DNA of 64,000 nucleotides, from positions 62,001-126,000 of the forward strand of contig NZ_CP133020.1 in assembly GCF_030866825.1 (NCBI RefSeq), read 5' to 3'. Below the pieces are notes generated by a model. The model did no database searches. It saw only the letters and a program-made list of their open reading frames with translations, and had not been told where the DNA came from. Below, piece by piece: positions 24,936 to 32,334 of the stretch. How positions within the stretch are numbered: position 1 is the first letter of the stretch; every line of letters begins with the position of its first letter. Both the position numbers and the translations under genes were made by a program. Origin of the DNA: Rathayibacter sp. SW19. Its GTDB lineage: Bacteria; Actinomycetota; Actinomycetes; Actinomycetales; Microbacteriaceae.

Positions 24936-26117
24936 ATGAGCAAGCATCGAATCCTGGTATTAGGCGGCGGTTACACCGGAGTGCTGGTCGCGGGTCAGTT
25001 GGCGCGGCGGATGCGGCGCGACGAGGCATCCGTCACCCTCGTCACCGATCACGCGACCCGCAACGAGCGGATGCGCTGGCACCAGCTGGCCACCGGACAG
25101 CGATATCCGTTGCTCTCGATCGAGGATGCCCTGGCCGGCTCAGGCGCCGACCTGCGTGTCGCCACGATCGAGCGCATCGACACCGGATCGCACGCTGTGA
25201 TCGTTTCCGGCGGTGAGACTGTGCCATACGACTCCGTGGTCATCGCTCTCGGCAGTGTCATCGACTTCGGATCGGTGCCAGGTGCGCTGGACAACGCCCA
25301 CGGACTCACGGATGCCGCATCGGTGCACGCCACATCGAAGAAGCTCGAGGCGCTGCCCGACGGCACGAGCGTCGTCGTAGTCGGCGGAGGCCTGACCGGC
25401 ATCGAGCTCGCGACAGAGGTGGCCGAGTCGTATCCGCGGCTGCGGGTAACGATCACGAGCCCGAGGTCCGCGGGCGACTGGCTGAGCGAGCCAGGGCAGC
25501 GCCATCTTCGGCACGCATTCGAGCGGCTCGGCATCGAGCAGGTACTCGGCCGGGTGTCGGCGATCGGCCCGGATGCTGTTACGTTCGCCGACGGCCACGA
25601 GCAGTCGTCAGCGCTGACCTTCTGGGCAGGCGGATTCCGGGCGAACGCGTTGTCCGAGGCATCCGGAATCGCGGTCGACGAGCTCGGTCGCGCTTACGTC
25701 GACGAGCGGTTGCGCTCGGTCTCCGACCCAGCCGTCTGGGTGATCGGCGACGCTGCCCGGGTGCCCGGGCCCGACGGGACTCCTCTCAAGATGGGATGCC
25801 GCACCGGAGCGTTCATGGCGCTGGCCGGGCCGCAGAAGGTCGCCGACTCTCTCGCCGGTGTCGCCGCCCGACCGTTCACAGGGCGGTATTTCGCCGAGTG
25901 CATCAGCCTCGGCCGGCACGACGCACTGCTGCAGTGGTTGACTCGCGACGGCACGGCGACGGGCCACGTCATCACCGGCCGCGCTGCCGTGACGATCAAG
26001 GAGTACGTGCATCGCGGCAATCTCTTCGCAGCGCGGCATCCCGGTCCGTACACGCCGAGCCGTCGCTCGCACGTGCAGCCGTCTGCACGTGGTCGCCGCG
26101 AGATGATCGGAGCATGA
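24936..26117 (+). CDS. NAD(P)/FAD-dependent oxidoreductase (NDH-2-like)
   Basis: The 393-residue flavoprotein has two Rossmann folds: FAD-binding VLGGGYTGVLVAGQLA at residues 7-22 and the NAD(P)-binding VVVGGGLTGIELATEVAE at about 149-166. A third flavin motif, VWVIGDAARVPG, lies at about 268. The layout fits the type II NADH dehydrogenase/ferredoxin reductase-like family COG1252. ATG 24936 is chosen because it starts the first strand and sits just after the promoter elements. ATGA overlap couples it to the sigma factor. ECF41 sigma genes are usually next to an oxidoreductase, epimerase or carboxymuconolactone decarboxylase, so it is the expected partner. Confidence 0.87.
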   Translation: MSKHRILVLGGGYTGVLVAGQLARRMRRDEASVTLVTDHATRNERMRWHQLATGQRYPLLSIEDALAGSGADLRVATIERIDTGSHAVIVSGGETVPYDSVVIALGSVIDFGSVPGALDNAHGLTDAASVHATSKKLEALPDGTSVVVVGGGLTGIELATEVAESYPRLRVTITSPRSAGDWLSEPGQRHLRHAFERLGIEQVLGRVSAIGPDAVTFADGHEQSSALTFWAGGFRANALSEASGIAVDELGRAYVDERLRSVSDPAVWVIGDAARVPGPDGTPLKMGCRTGAFMALAGPQKVADSLAGVAARPFTGRYFAECISLGRHDALLQWLTRDGTATGHVITGRAAVTIKEYVHRGNLFAARHPGPYTPSRRSHVQPSARGRREMIGA

Positions 26118-27094
26118 CAGACAACGCACAGGCTTTGCGTCGCGTCGCCTTCGGCGCGGCGTACGGCATGCTCGGCTCGGTCGCCGATGCCGAGGATATC
26201 GCGCAGTCGGCGATGGAGCGGATGCTCCGCCTCGCCCCCGACAAGCGCCCCGCGAACGCCGAGGCGTGGCTTACGACCGTCGCGACCCGTCTCGCGGTCG
26301 ACCAGCTGCGTTCGGCGCGCGTGCGCCGCGAACAGTACGTCGGGGAGTGGCTGCCGGAGCCGCTTGTCGGGGGCGAGGGGCCGGCATCCGACGCCTCGGA
26401 TCATGCGGAGCTCGCCGACGAGCTGTCATTTGCCTTCCTCGTGCTGCTAGAGACCCTGACGCCGAGCGAACGGGCAGCGTTTCTACTGCACGACGTTCTC
26501 GACTATTCGTACGACGAGGTGGCAGCAGTGCTCGACCGGCCGTCGCAGGCCGCGGCGAGGCAACTGGTTTCGCGGGCTCGGGCCCGGGTCTCAGGGCGGG
26601 TGTCGCGATATCCGGTACCCGCCGAGGAGCAGCGCGAGCTCGTAACGCGGTTCATCACCGCGATCGAGTCGGGCGCGGTCGACTCGTTCGTCTCGTTGCT
26701 CGCAGCGGACGTCACCGCCACCAGCGACGGTGGCGGCAAAGTACCGCCCGGATTTGCTCTTGGGCGCCCTGTACACGGTCGCGACGCGGTCGCAAAGGTG
26801 CTGTCGTCGTTCGGAAGGCGCGCCGTGTTCCCGGTGCACGTGGAGCAGCGTTCGATCAACGGGGGCCCTGGCATCGTGGTCGTCGCGGACATCCCCGTCG
26901 GTGGGGGCGTGATGGCCGTGATGGCACTCGACGTGCGGGACGGCGTGATCGCCAACATCCACGGTGTGGTCAATCCGCAGAAGCTGAAGCATCTCGTGCC
27001 GACCCTGGGCCCGCTGGCCGACCTCGACGCCGTGCGAGAGGCCGAGGCCGCGGGGCGCGCAGCGGGTTGGCGGGGTGGCAGCCTGCTCGGGTGA
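26114..27094 (+). CDS. ECF41-family RNA polymerase sigma factor (SigJ-like, SnoaL C-terminal domain)
   Basis: The 326-residue protein has sigma region 2 (AYGMLGSVADAEDIAQ, residues about 16-31), the linker motif YVGEWLPEP, region 4 (LTPSERAAFLLHDVLDYSYDEVAAVL) and a SnoaL-like C-terminal extension of about 130 residues ending with NPQKL. The WLPEP and NPxKL motifs are diagnostic of ECF41, in which the fused domain replaces an anti-sigma factor. Start ATG 26114 overlaps the oxidoreductase stop (ATGA). The matching promoter at 24901 implies autoregulation of the pair. Confidence 0.93.
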   Translation: MTDNAQALRRVAFGAAYGMLGSVADAEDIAQSAMERMLRLAPDKRPANAEAWLTTVATRLAVDQLRSARVRREQYVGEWLPEPLVGGEGPASDASDHAELADELSFAFLVLLETLTPSERAAFLLHDVLDYSYDEVAAVLDRPSQAAARQLVSRARARVSGRVSRYPVPAEEQRELVTRFITAIESGAVDSFVSLLAADVTATSDGGGKVPPGFALGRPVHGRDAVAKVLSSFGRRAVFPVHVEQRSINGGPGIVVVADIPVGGGVMAVMALDVRDGVIANIHGVVNPQKLKHLVPTLGPLADLDAVREAEAAGRAAGWRGGSLLG

Positions 27095-27345
27095 CGCCGC
27101 GCGCAGCCTCGCTGCGGCCGCTTCTCGCCTTCCAGCGCGTGGAGGGCGACTACACGCCGCCGCAATGGCCGGGGCAAGACGTGCCGCAGCAGATGCACAT
27201 CGATGTGCTCGTCGGCGACATGGATGCCGCAGAGCAGGCCGTTCTCGCGCTCGGTGCCGTGAAGACAGGTTCCGACCACGACACGTTCCGGGTGTATCTT
27301 GACCCGGCGGGGCATCCGTTTTGCCTGATCACGCCGAACGACTGA
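27091..27345 (+). pseudogene. C-terminal fragment of a VOC (glyoxalase) protein
   Basis: From GTG 27091 (overlapping the sigma stop) 84 residues read as the second half of a glyoxalase-like protein: PLLAFQRVEGDYTPPQWPG, PQQMHIDVLVGDMDAAEQAV and YLDPAGHPFCLI. Intact relatives carry an N-terminal module of about 40-50 residues with an ADPxxLAxFW-like segment, which is absent in all frames upstream because the sigma gene is there. It is either a remnant left by a deletion or a half-length protein translated by coupling to the sigma gene. Confidence 0.65.
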
Positions 27346-27449
27346 TCGGGTCGTCTCCGTACCGCGTCTCGACCGCGATGCGCACAGTGTCGCCGAGGGC
27401 GCACGGTCATGGCCGTGGTGCAGCTGCCAACGTGCCAGGACAAATCACG

Positions 27450-28019
27450 TCATGCGGTTACTCGCGTGGGCCGGTATCGCAGGGCGACCGCCCCCGACCG
27501 GAACTCATGGCGATCCACGAGCTCGAGCTAGATGTGCTCGTGTAGACCGGCGAGCAAGGTCGGCCCGTGTCCGGCAAGGACCGGTTGCACGAGGAACTCG
27601 TACTCGTCGATCAGTCCCAGATCTGCCAATGCCAGGGGGAGCGTCACGCCACCCACCCACAGGCCCTCGCCCGACTCCTGCTTGAGTCGCTGAACTGCCG
27701 GCCCCAAGTCGCCTCGCACCGGCTCGGCATTCCAATCGACCCCGCTCAGCGTGCTCGACACGACGTACTTCTTCGCCCGGTCGATGGCTTCGGCGAACGG
27801 AATCTCCCACTCATCCATCCAGTCCGGCCACGTTCCCGTGGCCGGCCTCCGCCACGCGGACTCCATCATTTCGTACGTTACCCGGCCGAACAGCAGGGCA
27901 TCGGCTCGTTCCACCTCAGCGCTCCAGTAGCGCATCGACTCCTCGTCCGGGGGGAGCCCCGCCTCGTGATGGCAGCACCCGTCGAGCGTGACATTGATCG
28001 AGTATCGAAGCGGTCTCAT
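27450..28019 (-). pseudogene. RibD C-terminal/DHFR-like protein gene with in-frame TAG
   Basis: ATG 28017-28019 opens a reading frame (MRPLRYSINVTLDG) typical of the small dihydrofolate-reductase-like RibD_C family, with ADALLFGRVTYEMM and GLWVGGVTLPLAL. It stops at TAG 27528-27530 after LLAGLHEHI. The very next codons, in the same frame, read LELVDRHEFRSGAVALRYRP to a TGA at 27450, which is the usual C-terminal strand of this family. So one amber codon cuts off the last 25 residues. The truncated form is 163 residues; whether it folds is unknown. Confidence 0.75.
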
Positions 28020-28333
28020 CTCGTTGCTCTCCCTCGAGGATCGGTGTTCTCCCAGCCAAAGGAGTTCGTCTCGTCCGCGAACCACGTCGGTCGCTGCATG
28101 CCGACCAGCCTAACGATCCGGCGAATTGTTCCGATGGACGTGCGCGGACAACTCCCGCGCGAAACGGACATCTTCAACCGGTCCCTACAGCCGTCGGGCC
28201 GGGCGTCCGGCTTATGTTCGATCACGGACCCTGTGGCGGGCAGCGCGACCTGCCCGTCGACAACTTTCAACGGCGCCGGTGAGATGACCCCCCATCGCAA
28301 CGTCGGTCTGATGCGTCCCGTAAGCCGTTCGGC

Positions 28334-28555
28334 TTATAGGACAGCTTGATAGTGCTCGACGACCGGGAACGGCTCATAGAAATGGTGGAGGAGGGTGTGC
28401 CATTTTTCGTACTGCTCGGACTGTCGGAATCCGACCATGTGGTCGTCTAGGTTCTCCCAATCAACAAGCAGCAGATAGGCGCTTGGAGCTTCAATCGAAC
28501 GAGACAGTGGCACGTGTCGGCATCCTGGCATTGACCTGATGATCGCCGGGCTTCG
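28334..28555 (-). pseudogene. 5'-truncated antibiotic biosynthesis monooxygenase (ABM) domain gene
   Basis: The frame reads RSPAIIRSMPGCRHVPLSRS...YLLLVDWENLDDHMVGFR...WHTLLHHFYEPFPVVEHY, the C-terminal two thirds of a ferredoxin-like ABM domain. A TAG at 28556-28558 interrupts it within the first conserved helix, and no N-terminal strand is found upstream. An ATG inside the domain (28531) would give only 65 residues. It is judged a decayed gene. The 250 bp on its 3' side (28086-28333) contain no gene I can recognise. Confidence 0.65.
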
Positions 28556-28695
28556 CTAAAAGCAATCTCAGACGCACCTTCCCTGCCGGGAATTACGGGC
28601 AACAGAGCATGTTCGGTGACCACCTGAACAGTGTCCCACGGGCACTTTTCGTACTCGGTTGGATGTGCGAAATGTTCCCATGCGGCGTGCGGCGG

Positions 28696-29166
28696 CTACA
28701 GGGGAGTTTCAGTGTGTTCTGCCAGCGCGGCCAACCGCTCGACAGATGCCATCAGCCGCTCCGATGTGGTGCCGCGTGCGCGCTTGAAGCGGGACTGGTC
28801 GGTCAAGTCACTCCAGTCGTAGGTGTGCGTGACAAGGGTTCGGCCGGGCTCCAGCTCTTCCAGTTCCCACCGCCAAAGATGACCTGGACGGTCTTTGCCG
28901 GGTTCTGCCGGCATCCACGCGATCCGGCGCCCTTCCTCGAACTCGACGATGTGGTTCTCGCGCACGCTTCCGCCGGTGAGCGTCATGACGAAGATGTCAC
29001 CGACCGCGTGTATGCGCTGACCGGGTTCGGCCTGAGCGAGATTGTCGTTGCCGTCCCAGCGTGGCTGTTGCGCCGGGTCCGCGATGAGTTCGAAAATGGC
29101 AGCGGCCGGAGCGGCGATCTCGCGGCTGGCGGCTGTGATGCGTTGCTCGGATGTGTGGTCGGTCAT
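28696..29166 (-). CDS. SRPBCC-family (polyketide cyclase-like) protein
   Basis: The 156-residue protein has the START-like helix-grip fold: an N-terminal REIAAPAAAIFELIADPAQQPRWDG, a central IVEFEEGRRIAWM and a terminal amphipathic helix (ERLMASVERLAALAEH). Members bind hydrophobic ligands; the ligand here is unknown. It is a single gene, separated from neighbours by about 150 bp on each side. The 140 bp downstream, up to the ABM remnant, show no gene. Confidence 0.8.
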   Translation of the reverse strand: MTDHTSEQRITAASREIAAPAAAIFELIADPAQQPRWDGNDNLAQAEPGQRIHAVGDIFVMTLTGGSVRENHIVEFEEGRRIAWMPAEPGKDRPGHLWRWELEELEPGRTLVTHTYDWSDLTDQSRFKRARGTTSERLMASVERLAALAEHTETPL

Positions 29167-29331
29167 GCCTCACGTTCTACCACCTCGCCCGCTGTTGCGC
29201 GGCCGCAACGGGCACAACGTGTTGCCCGCACGAACGGCGGTATTGCCGCGGCGGCGGACTGTTCCGTTTGGGGGCGTATCGCGACTGGCTGGCACGATAG
29301 CTGATGTCGGTAGTCCATGCCATCGTGAGGT

Positions 29332-29730
29332 ATGCCTATTGAACGTATTCGCCCCGAGGGGCTTGTCCACAGTCCAGCGTTCAGCCACGTCGCCGTTGTG
29401 TCGCCCGGTGCCACCACGATCTATGTTGGCGGTCAGAACTCAGTTGCAGCCAATGGCGCACTCGTTGGCGAAGGCGACGTGGCGGAACAGTCCACTCGCG
29501 CTCTGGAGAATGTCAGGATTGCGCTGGCCGCCGCCGGCGCGACTATCGAAGACGTTGTGCAGTGGACGGTGCTGTTCGTCGACGGAGTTGACATTACAGC
29601 GGGGTATAAAGCGATCGCGTCCGATCTGGCTTCGGACGAGCCCGCCTTGGTGACGGCGGCTCGAGTCGCAGGGCTCGGCGTCCCCGGCGCGCTCGTCGAA
29701 ATCGGTGCAGTCGCCGCCATCGTTCGGTGA
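29332..29730 (+). CDS. RidA/YjgF family protein
   Basis: The 132-residue protein belongs to the RidA family (enamine/imine deaminase or related). It shows the TIYVGGQNSVAANGALVG strand-turn, EQSTRALENVRIALAAAGATIEDVV helix and a C-terminal ALVEIGAVAAI. The usual catalytic Arg before a C-terminal ExE segment is not clear, since the corresponding text is LVTAARVAGLGVPGALVEI; it may therefore belong to a non-deaminating subgroup. Its stop overlaps the next gene's start (TGATG). Confidence 0.88.
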   Translation: MPIERIRPEGLVHSPAFSHVAVVSPGATTIYVGGQNSVAANGALVGEGDVAEQSTRALENVRIALAAAGATIEDVVQWTVLFVDGVDITAGYKAIASDLASDEPALVTAARVAGLGVPGALVEIGAVAAIVR

Positions 29731-30272
29731 TGGCTGAATACGTTGCCCTCCTGCGCGGGATCAACGTCGGCGGCAAGAACCTGATTAGCATGCAGGCCCT
29801 CGCCGACTGCTTCCGCACAGCCGGATACGAGGGAGTTCATACCTACATTCAGAGCGGCAATGTCATGTTCGCATCGGACTCACCGAGCGCTGCAGGTCTG
29901 GAGGATGCACTCGAGCGATTGCTGCAGCAGCGGTTCGACACCCCGATCCCTACCATTGTCCGATCGCGAGTTGAGCTTGCCGCGACGATCGCAGCAGCGC
30001 CCGCCGACCACGGCTCCAAGGAGCTACGTAGCGACGTGTTCTTCCTCAAACAGCCACTCACCGCGGTCGGGGTGATCGCGCAGATGCCAGAGCTGCGTGA
30101 GGGCGTTGACTCGATTTCGCCCGGCCCCGGCGCGCTCTACTTCTCGCGCACGGCAGCACAGGCATCCAAGACCCGCATCACCCGCCTCTTCGGCATGCCC
30201 GTATTCCAGCAGATGACCGTGCGAAGTTGGCGCACGACCACCCGCCTGCTCGAATTGATCGAAAAGAACTGA
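29730..30272 (+). CDS. DUF1697 family protein
   Basis: The 180-residue protein matches DUF1697: the opening YVALLRGINVGGKNLISM, then CFRTAGYEGVHTYIQSGNVMF and a C-terminal SWRTTTRLLELI. The family is widespread in bacteria and of unknown function. ATG 29730 overlaps the TGA of the RidA gene, so the two are co-transcribed; GTG 29727 is a less likely start. Confidence 0.9.
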   Translation: MAEYVALLRGINVGGKNLISMQALADCFRTAGYEGVHTYIQSGNVMFASDSPSAAGLEDALERLLQQRFDTPIPTIVRSRVELAATIAAAPADHGSKELRSDVFFLKQPLTAVGVIAQMPELREGVDSISPGPGALYFSRTAAQASKTRITRLFGMPVFQQMTVRSWRTTTRLLELIEKN

Positions 30273-30396
30273 ACCGGAAACGCTCCGGCAGAAGCCAGCT
30301 GGTTCTGTCGCGATTTTTCAAGGTGTAAGCGACGGCATCCGAGTAGTGTCTGGGCCAGGCGAGGCCGGCGCCACCACGTTCGAAACGGAGAAGGCA

Positions 30397-30828
30397 ATGA
30401 CCGGAAATTATGTGGCGACGTCGACAATCACGATCGATGCGTCGGCAGATCGCGTGTGGGTCGTGCTCACCGACCCTGTCGCGATCAAGGAATTCATGTT
30501 CGGCACAGAAGTCGAGACCGATTGGACGGTCGGCGGACCGATCCTCTGGCGCGGTGTGTGGAACGGCAAGGACTACGCGGACAAGGGTGTGATCCTCGAG
30601 TTCGAACGCGGACGGCGACTCGTCAACACCCATTTCAGCCCATTGAGCGGTCAGGATGACGTGCCCGAGAACTACCACACGCTGACCTGGACACTGGAGA
30701 GCGGGGCGGGCGCGACAGAGCTGACGCTATCGCAGGACAACAACGCGAGCGCCGAGGCAGCCGAGCACTCGAAGGGCATGTGGGACAGCCTCGTGAAGAA
30801 TGTGAAGGCGATCGCCGAGCGAAAGTAG
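30397..30828 (+). CDS. SRPBCC/AHSA1-like protein
   Basis: The 143-residue protein has a START/AHSA1-like fold: ITIDASADRVWVVLTDPVAIKEFMFG, the WTVGGPILWRG turn, ILEFERGRRLVNTHFSP and a C-terminal helix with GMWDSLVKNVKAIAE. ATG 30397 lies after GGAGAAGG, a good ribosome site, so the in-frame upstream start at 30346 is rejected. Ligand or client is unknown. Confidence 0.85.
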   Translation: MTGNYVATSTITIDASADRVWVVLTDPVAIKEFMFGTEVETDWTVGGPILWRGVWNGKDYADKGVILEFERGRRLVNTHFSPLSGQDDVPENYHTLTWTLESGAGATELTLSQDNNASAEAAEHSKGMWDSLVKNVKAIAERK

Positions 30829-30915
30829 CCACTTTTCGAGCGCGGCATGTGCTGCGTACATCTCATCTAAAGGTGGGCGTTACCCATCTGCCCCGAAGCG
30901 GCTAGACTCGAACGT

Positions 30916-31233
30916 ATGGCAGTCACAACAGTTCGGCTCACGGCGGACGACCGCACTCGCTTGCCCGTCGGTCGCCTCGGCGTGCACCCGAGCGATGAGT
31001 TCCAAGCGACCGTAGAATCCGATGGAACGATTATCTTGACACCCGTCGTTACGATCCCCAAGCGAGAGCTGCTTGTCTGGGAGAACGCGGACTTGCGCAC
31101 GAGCATTCTGACCGGAACTGCTGAGGCCGCGGCCGGCCTCGCCCACCCAAACCTCGCTTTGAATGACGCGCTTGATGCTCTCGGCGACGCCACAGGCGAC
31201 AGCGACGGCGACGACCGCGACGGCGACGAGTGA
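30916..31233 (+). CDS. AbrB-like antitoxin candidate
   Basis: The 105-residue protein begins with a swapped-hairpin AbrB-like stretch (VRLTADDRTRLPVGRLGVHPSDEFQATVESDGTIILTPV), followed by a helix and a strongly acidic tail (DATGDSDGDDRDGDE). A short DNA-binding domain plus an acidic end is typical of antitoxins. ATG 30916 follows TAGACT (30903-30908) by 7 nt, so it is probably leaderless. Its stop overlaps the start of the toxin-like gene (GTGA). Confidence 0.75.
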   Translation: MAVTTVRLTADDRTRLPVGRLGVHPSDEFQATVESDGTIILTPVVTIPKRELLVWENADLRTSILTGTAEAAAGLAHPNLALNDALDALGDATGDSDGDDRDGDE

Positions 31234-31538
31234 GGATGGCTGCGCCGCCCTTCCGCATCCTCACCGCCCCCGAGTTCGACAAGCAGCTGACTCAAGTCGC
31301 AAAGAGCAATACTGCCAAGCACAGGAAGGTACTCAAAGCAATCCGGATGCTGCGCGACATCGGTCCTCGGCATCCTGGTCTGAATGCCCACAAGTACCGC
31401 ACTCTGACGGGACCGAACGGCGAAGATATCTGGGAGGTCTACGTCGAGAACAGCACGCCGGGAGCATGGCGCCTGTGGTGGTGCTACGGTCCCGAGTCCG
31501 ACACAATCACCCTTGTGACAGTCGGCCCGCATCCCTGA
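31230..31538 (+). CDS. RelE/ParE-like toxin candidate
   Basis: The 102-residue basic protein resembles small RNase or gyrase-inhibitor toxins of the RelE/ParE superfamily: FRILTAPEFDKQLTQVA, KVLKAIRMLRDIGPRHPGL, HKYRTLTGPNGEDIWEVYV and WRLWWCYGPESDTITLVTVGPH. The final aromatic/His strand is where RelE toxins carry catalytic residues. GTG 31230 overlaps the antitoxin stop; ATG 31236 is the alternative. AbrB-RelE pairing is less usual than RelB-RelE. Confidence 0.75.
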   Translation: MRMAAPPFRILTAPEFDKQLTQVAKSNTAKHRKVLKAIRMLRDIGPRHPGLNAHKYRTLTGPNGEDIWEVYVENSTPGAWRLWWCYGPESDTITLVTVGPHP

Positions 31539-31604
31539 CATCGCCGCCGCACCTCGCTATCGCCGGCGCGACACCGACACCGACACCGACAGCGCCCGTG
31601 GCGC

Positions 31605-31997
31605 CTACGCGCGCAGCACCTGCACGATCCGATCGACCCCGGCGAAGTCCTTGCCGTGACGTGTGATCAGTGCAGCGCCGTGGCTGAGGGCTATCGCCGC
31701 GATCATCAGGTCGGGAATGCGGCCACGCGGGCACCTCCCCGCGAGGCGAACTAGTTCCGTGATGTGGCCATAACCCAGCGCAGCCTGATCGTCGAACGGG
31801 AGCCCGTCTCCGAACCGCGCGGTGACTGCCTCAAGCCGCAATCGACGACGAACCTGCTGCTCCGCACGATCCGCGGTCGCGGTAATCCCAAATTGCAGCT
31901 CGGCGTAAGAGATCGACGTCACGGCCAACTCGGTGACGCCCTCAGGCGCACGGAACTCGCCCGAGATCAGCATGTTCGTATCGAGGATCGCCCTCAT
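31605..31997 (-). CDS. VapC-like PIN-domain toxin
   Basis: The 130-residue PIN-domain ribonuclease has the acidic residues of the family: ILDTNMLI (first Asp), a SYAELQFG Glu, DLMIAAIALSHGAALITRHGKDF (Asp and C-terminal Asp). ATG 31995-31997 overlaps the antitoxin stop (ATGA), so it is co-translated with it. The RelE-like pair on the plus strand converges with it, ending 66 bp away. Confidence 0.9.
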   Translation of the reverse strand: MRAILDTNMLISGEFRAPEGVTELAVTSISYAELQFGITATADRAEQQVRRRLRLEAVTARFGDGLPFDDQAALGYGHITELVRLAGRCPRGRIPDLMIAAIALSHGAALITRHGKDFAGVDRIVQVLRA

Positions 31998-32269
31998 TCG
32001 GACCACGGATCACGGAGTTCGGATGCGGCGCGGTCCGCCTCGAGTTCGGCAAGCCATTCCGGATCGGTCGCCGTGTTCAGCAGTTCCGTCACCTCGCCGA
32101 CAGGCACCCACGACTCGCGGGCGTATGGCACGACTCGAGCGAACGCGCGGCCGTGGTTGGTCAACACCCAGGAACGTCCATCTTCGACATCGTGAACCAT
32201 CGGTGCAGGATTCTGGCGAAGCTGGCCGACGCTCATTGTCCGTTCCGTTGGTGATTCAGTCGTTTTCAT
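31994..32269 (-). CDS. Phd/YefM-type antitoxin
   Basis: The 91-residue protein has the Phd/YefM fold: MSVGQLRQNPAPMVHDVEDGRSWVLTNHGRAFARVVPY, then an acidic C-terminal helix (DPEWLAELEADRAASEL) that would bind and block the PIN toxin. ATG 32267-32269 is taken as the start; ATG 32234-32236 (MSVGQL) is an alternative. The perfect palindrome at 32283-32310 lies 13 bp upstream and is the likely operator for autoregulation by the antitoxin-toxin complex. Confidence 0.88.
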   Translation of the reverse strand: MKTTESPTERTMSVGQLRQNPAPMVHDVEDGRSWVLTNHGRAFARVVPYARESWVPVGEVTELLNTATDPEWLAELEADRAASELRDPWSE

Positions 32270-32282
32270 AGCCCTACCATAC

Positions 32283-32310
32283 CTCTCTGTAGATAATTAT
32301 CTACAGAGAG
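32283..32310. promoter_or_regulatory. 28-bp perfect palindrome, likely toxin-antitoxin operator
   Basis: The half-site CTCTCTGTAGATAA (32283-32296) is exactly mirrored in 32297-32310, with no spacer. It is AT-rich in the centre (ATAATTAT) within GC-rich DNA and so can also hold a -10 element on either strand. It sits 13 bp upstream of the Phd/YefM antitoxin start and 24 bp upstream of the divergent aminotransferase. Antitoxins of this family bind palindromes in their own promoters, so a role as the operator is inferred. Confidence 0.8.
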
Positions 32311-32334
32311 TCCACCGGCACGTGCGCGACTACC

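Noticed and set aside
23831..24943. Long minus-strand frame across the LysE gene and the histidine kinase gap
   Set aside because: It overlaps the LysE gene in another frame and is rich in Arg/Gly/Ala; no domain is recognisable.
28086..28333. Possible gene in the 250-bp gap between the RibD and ABM remnants
   Set aside because: Frames on both strands were read; none shows a conserved pattern or a convincing start site.
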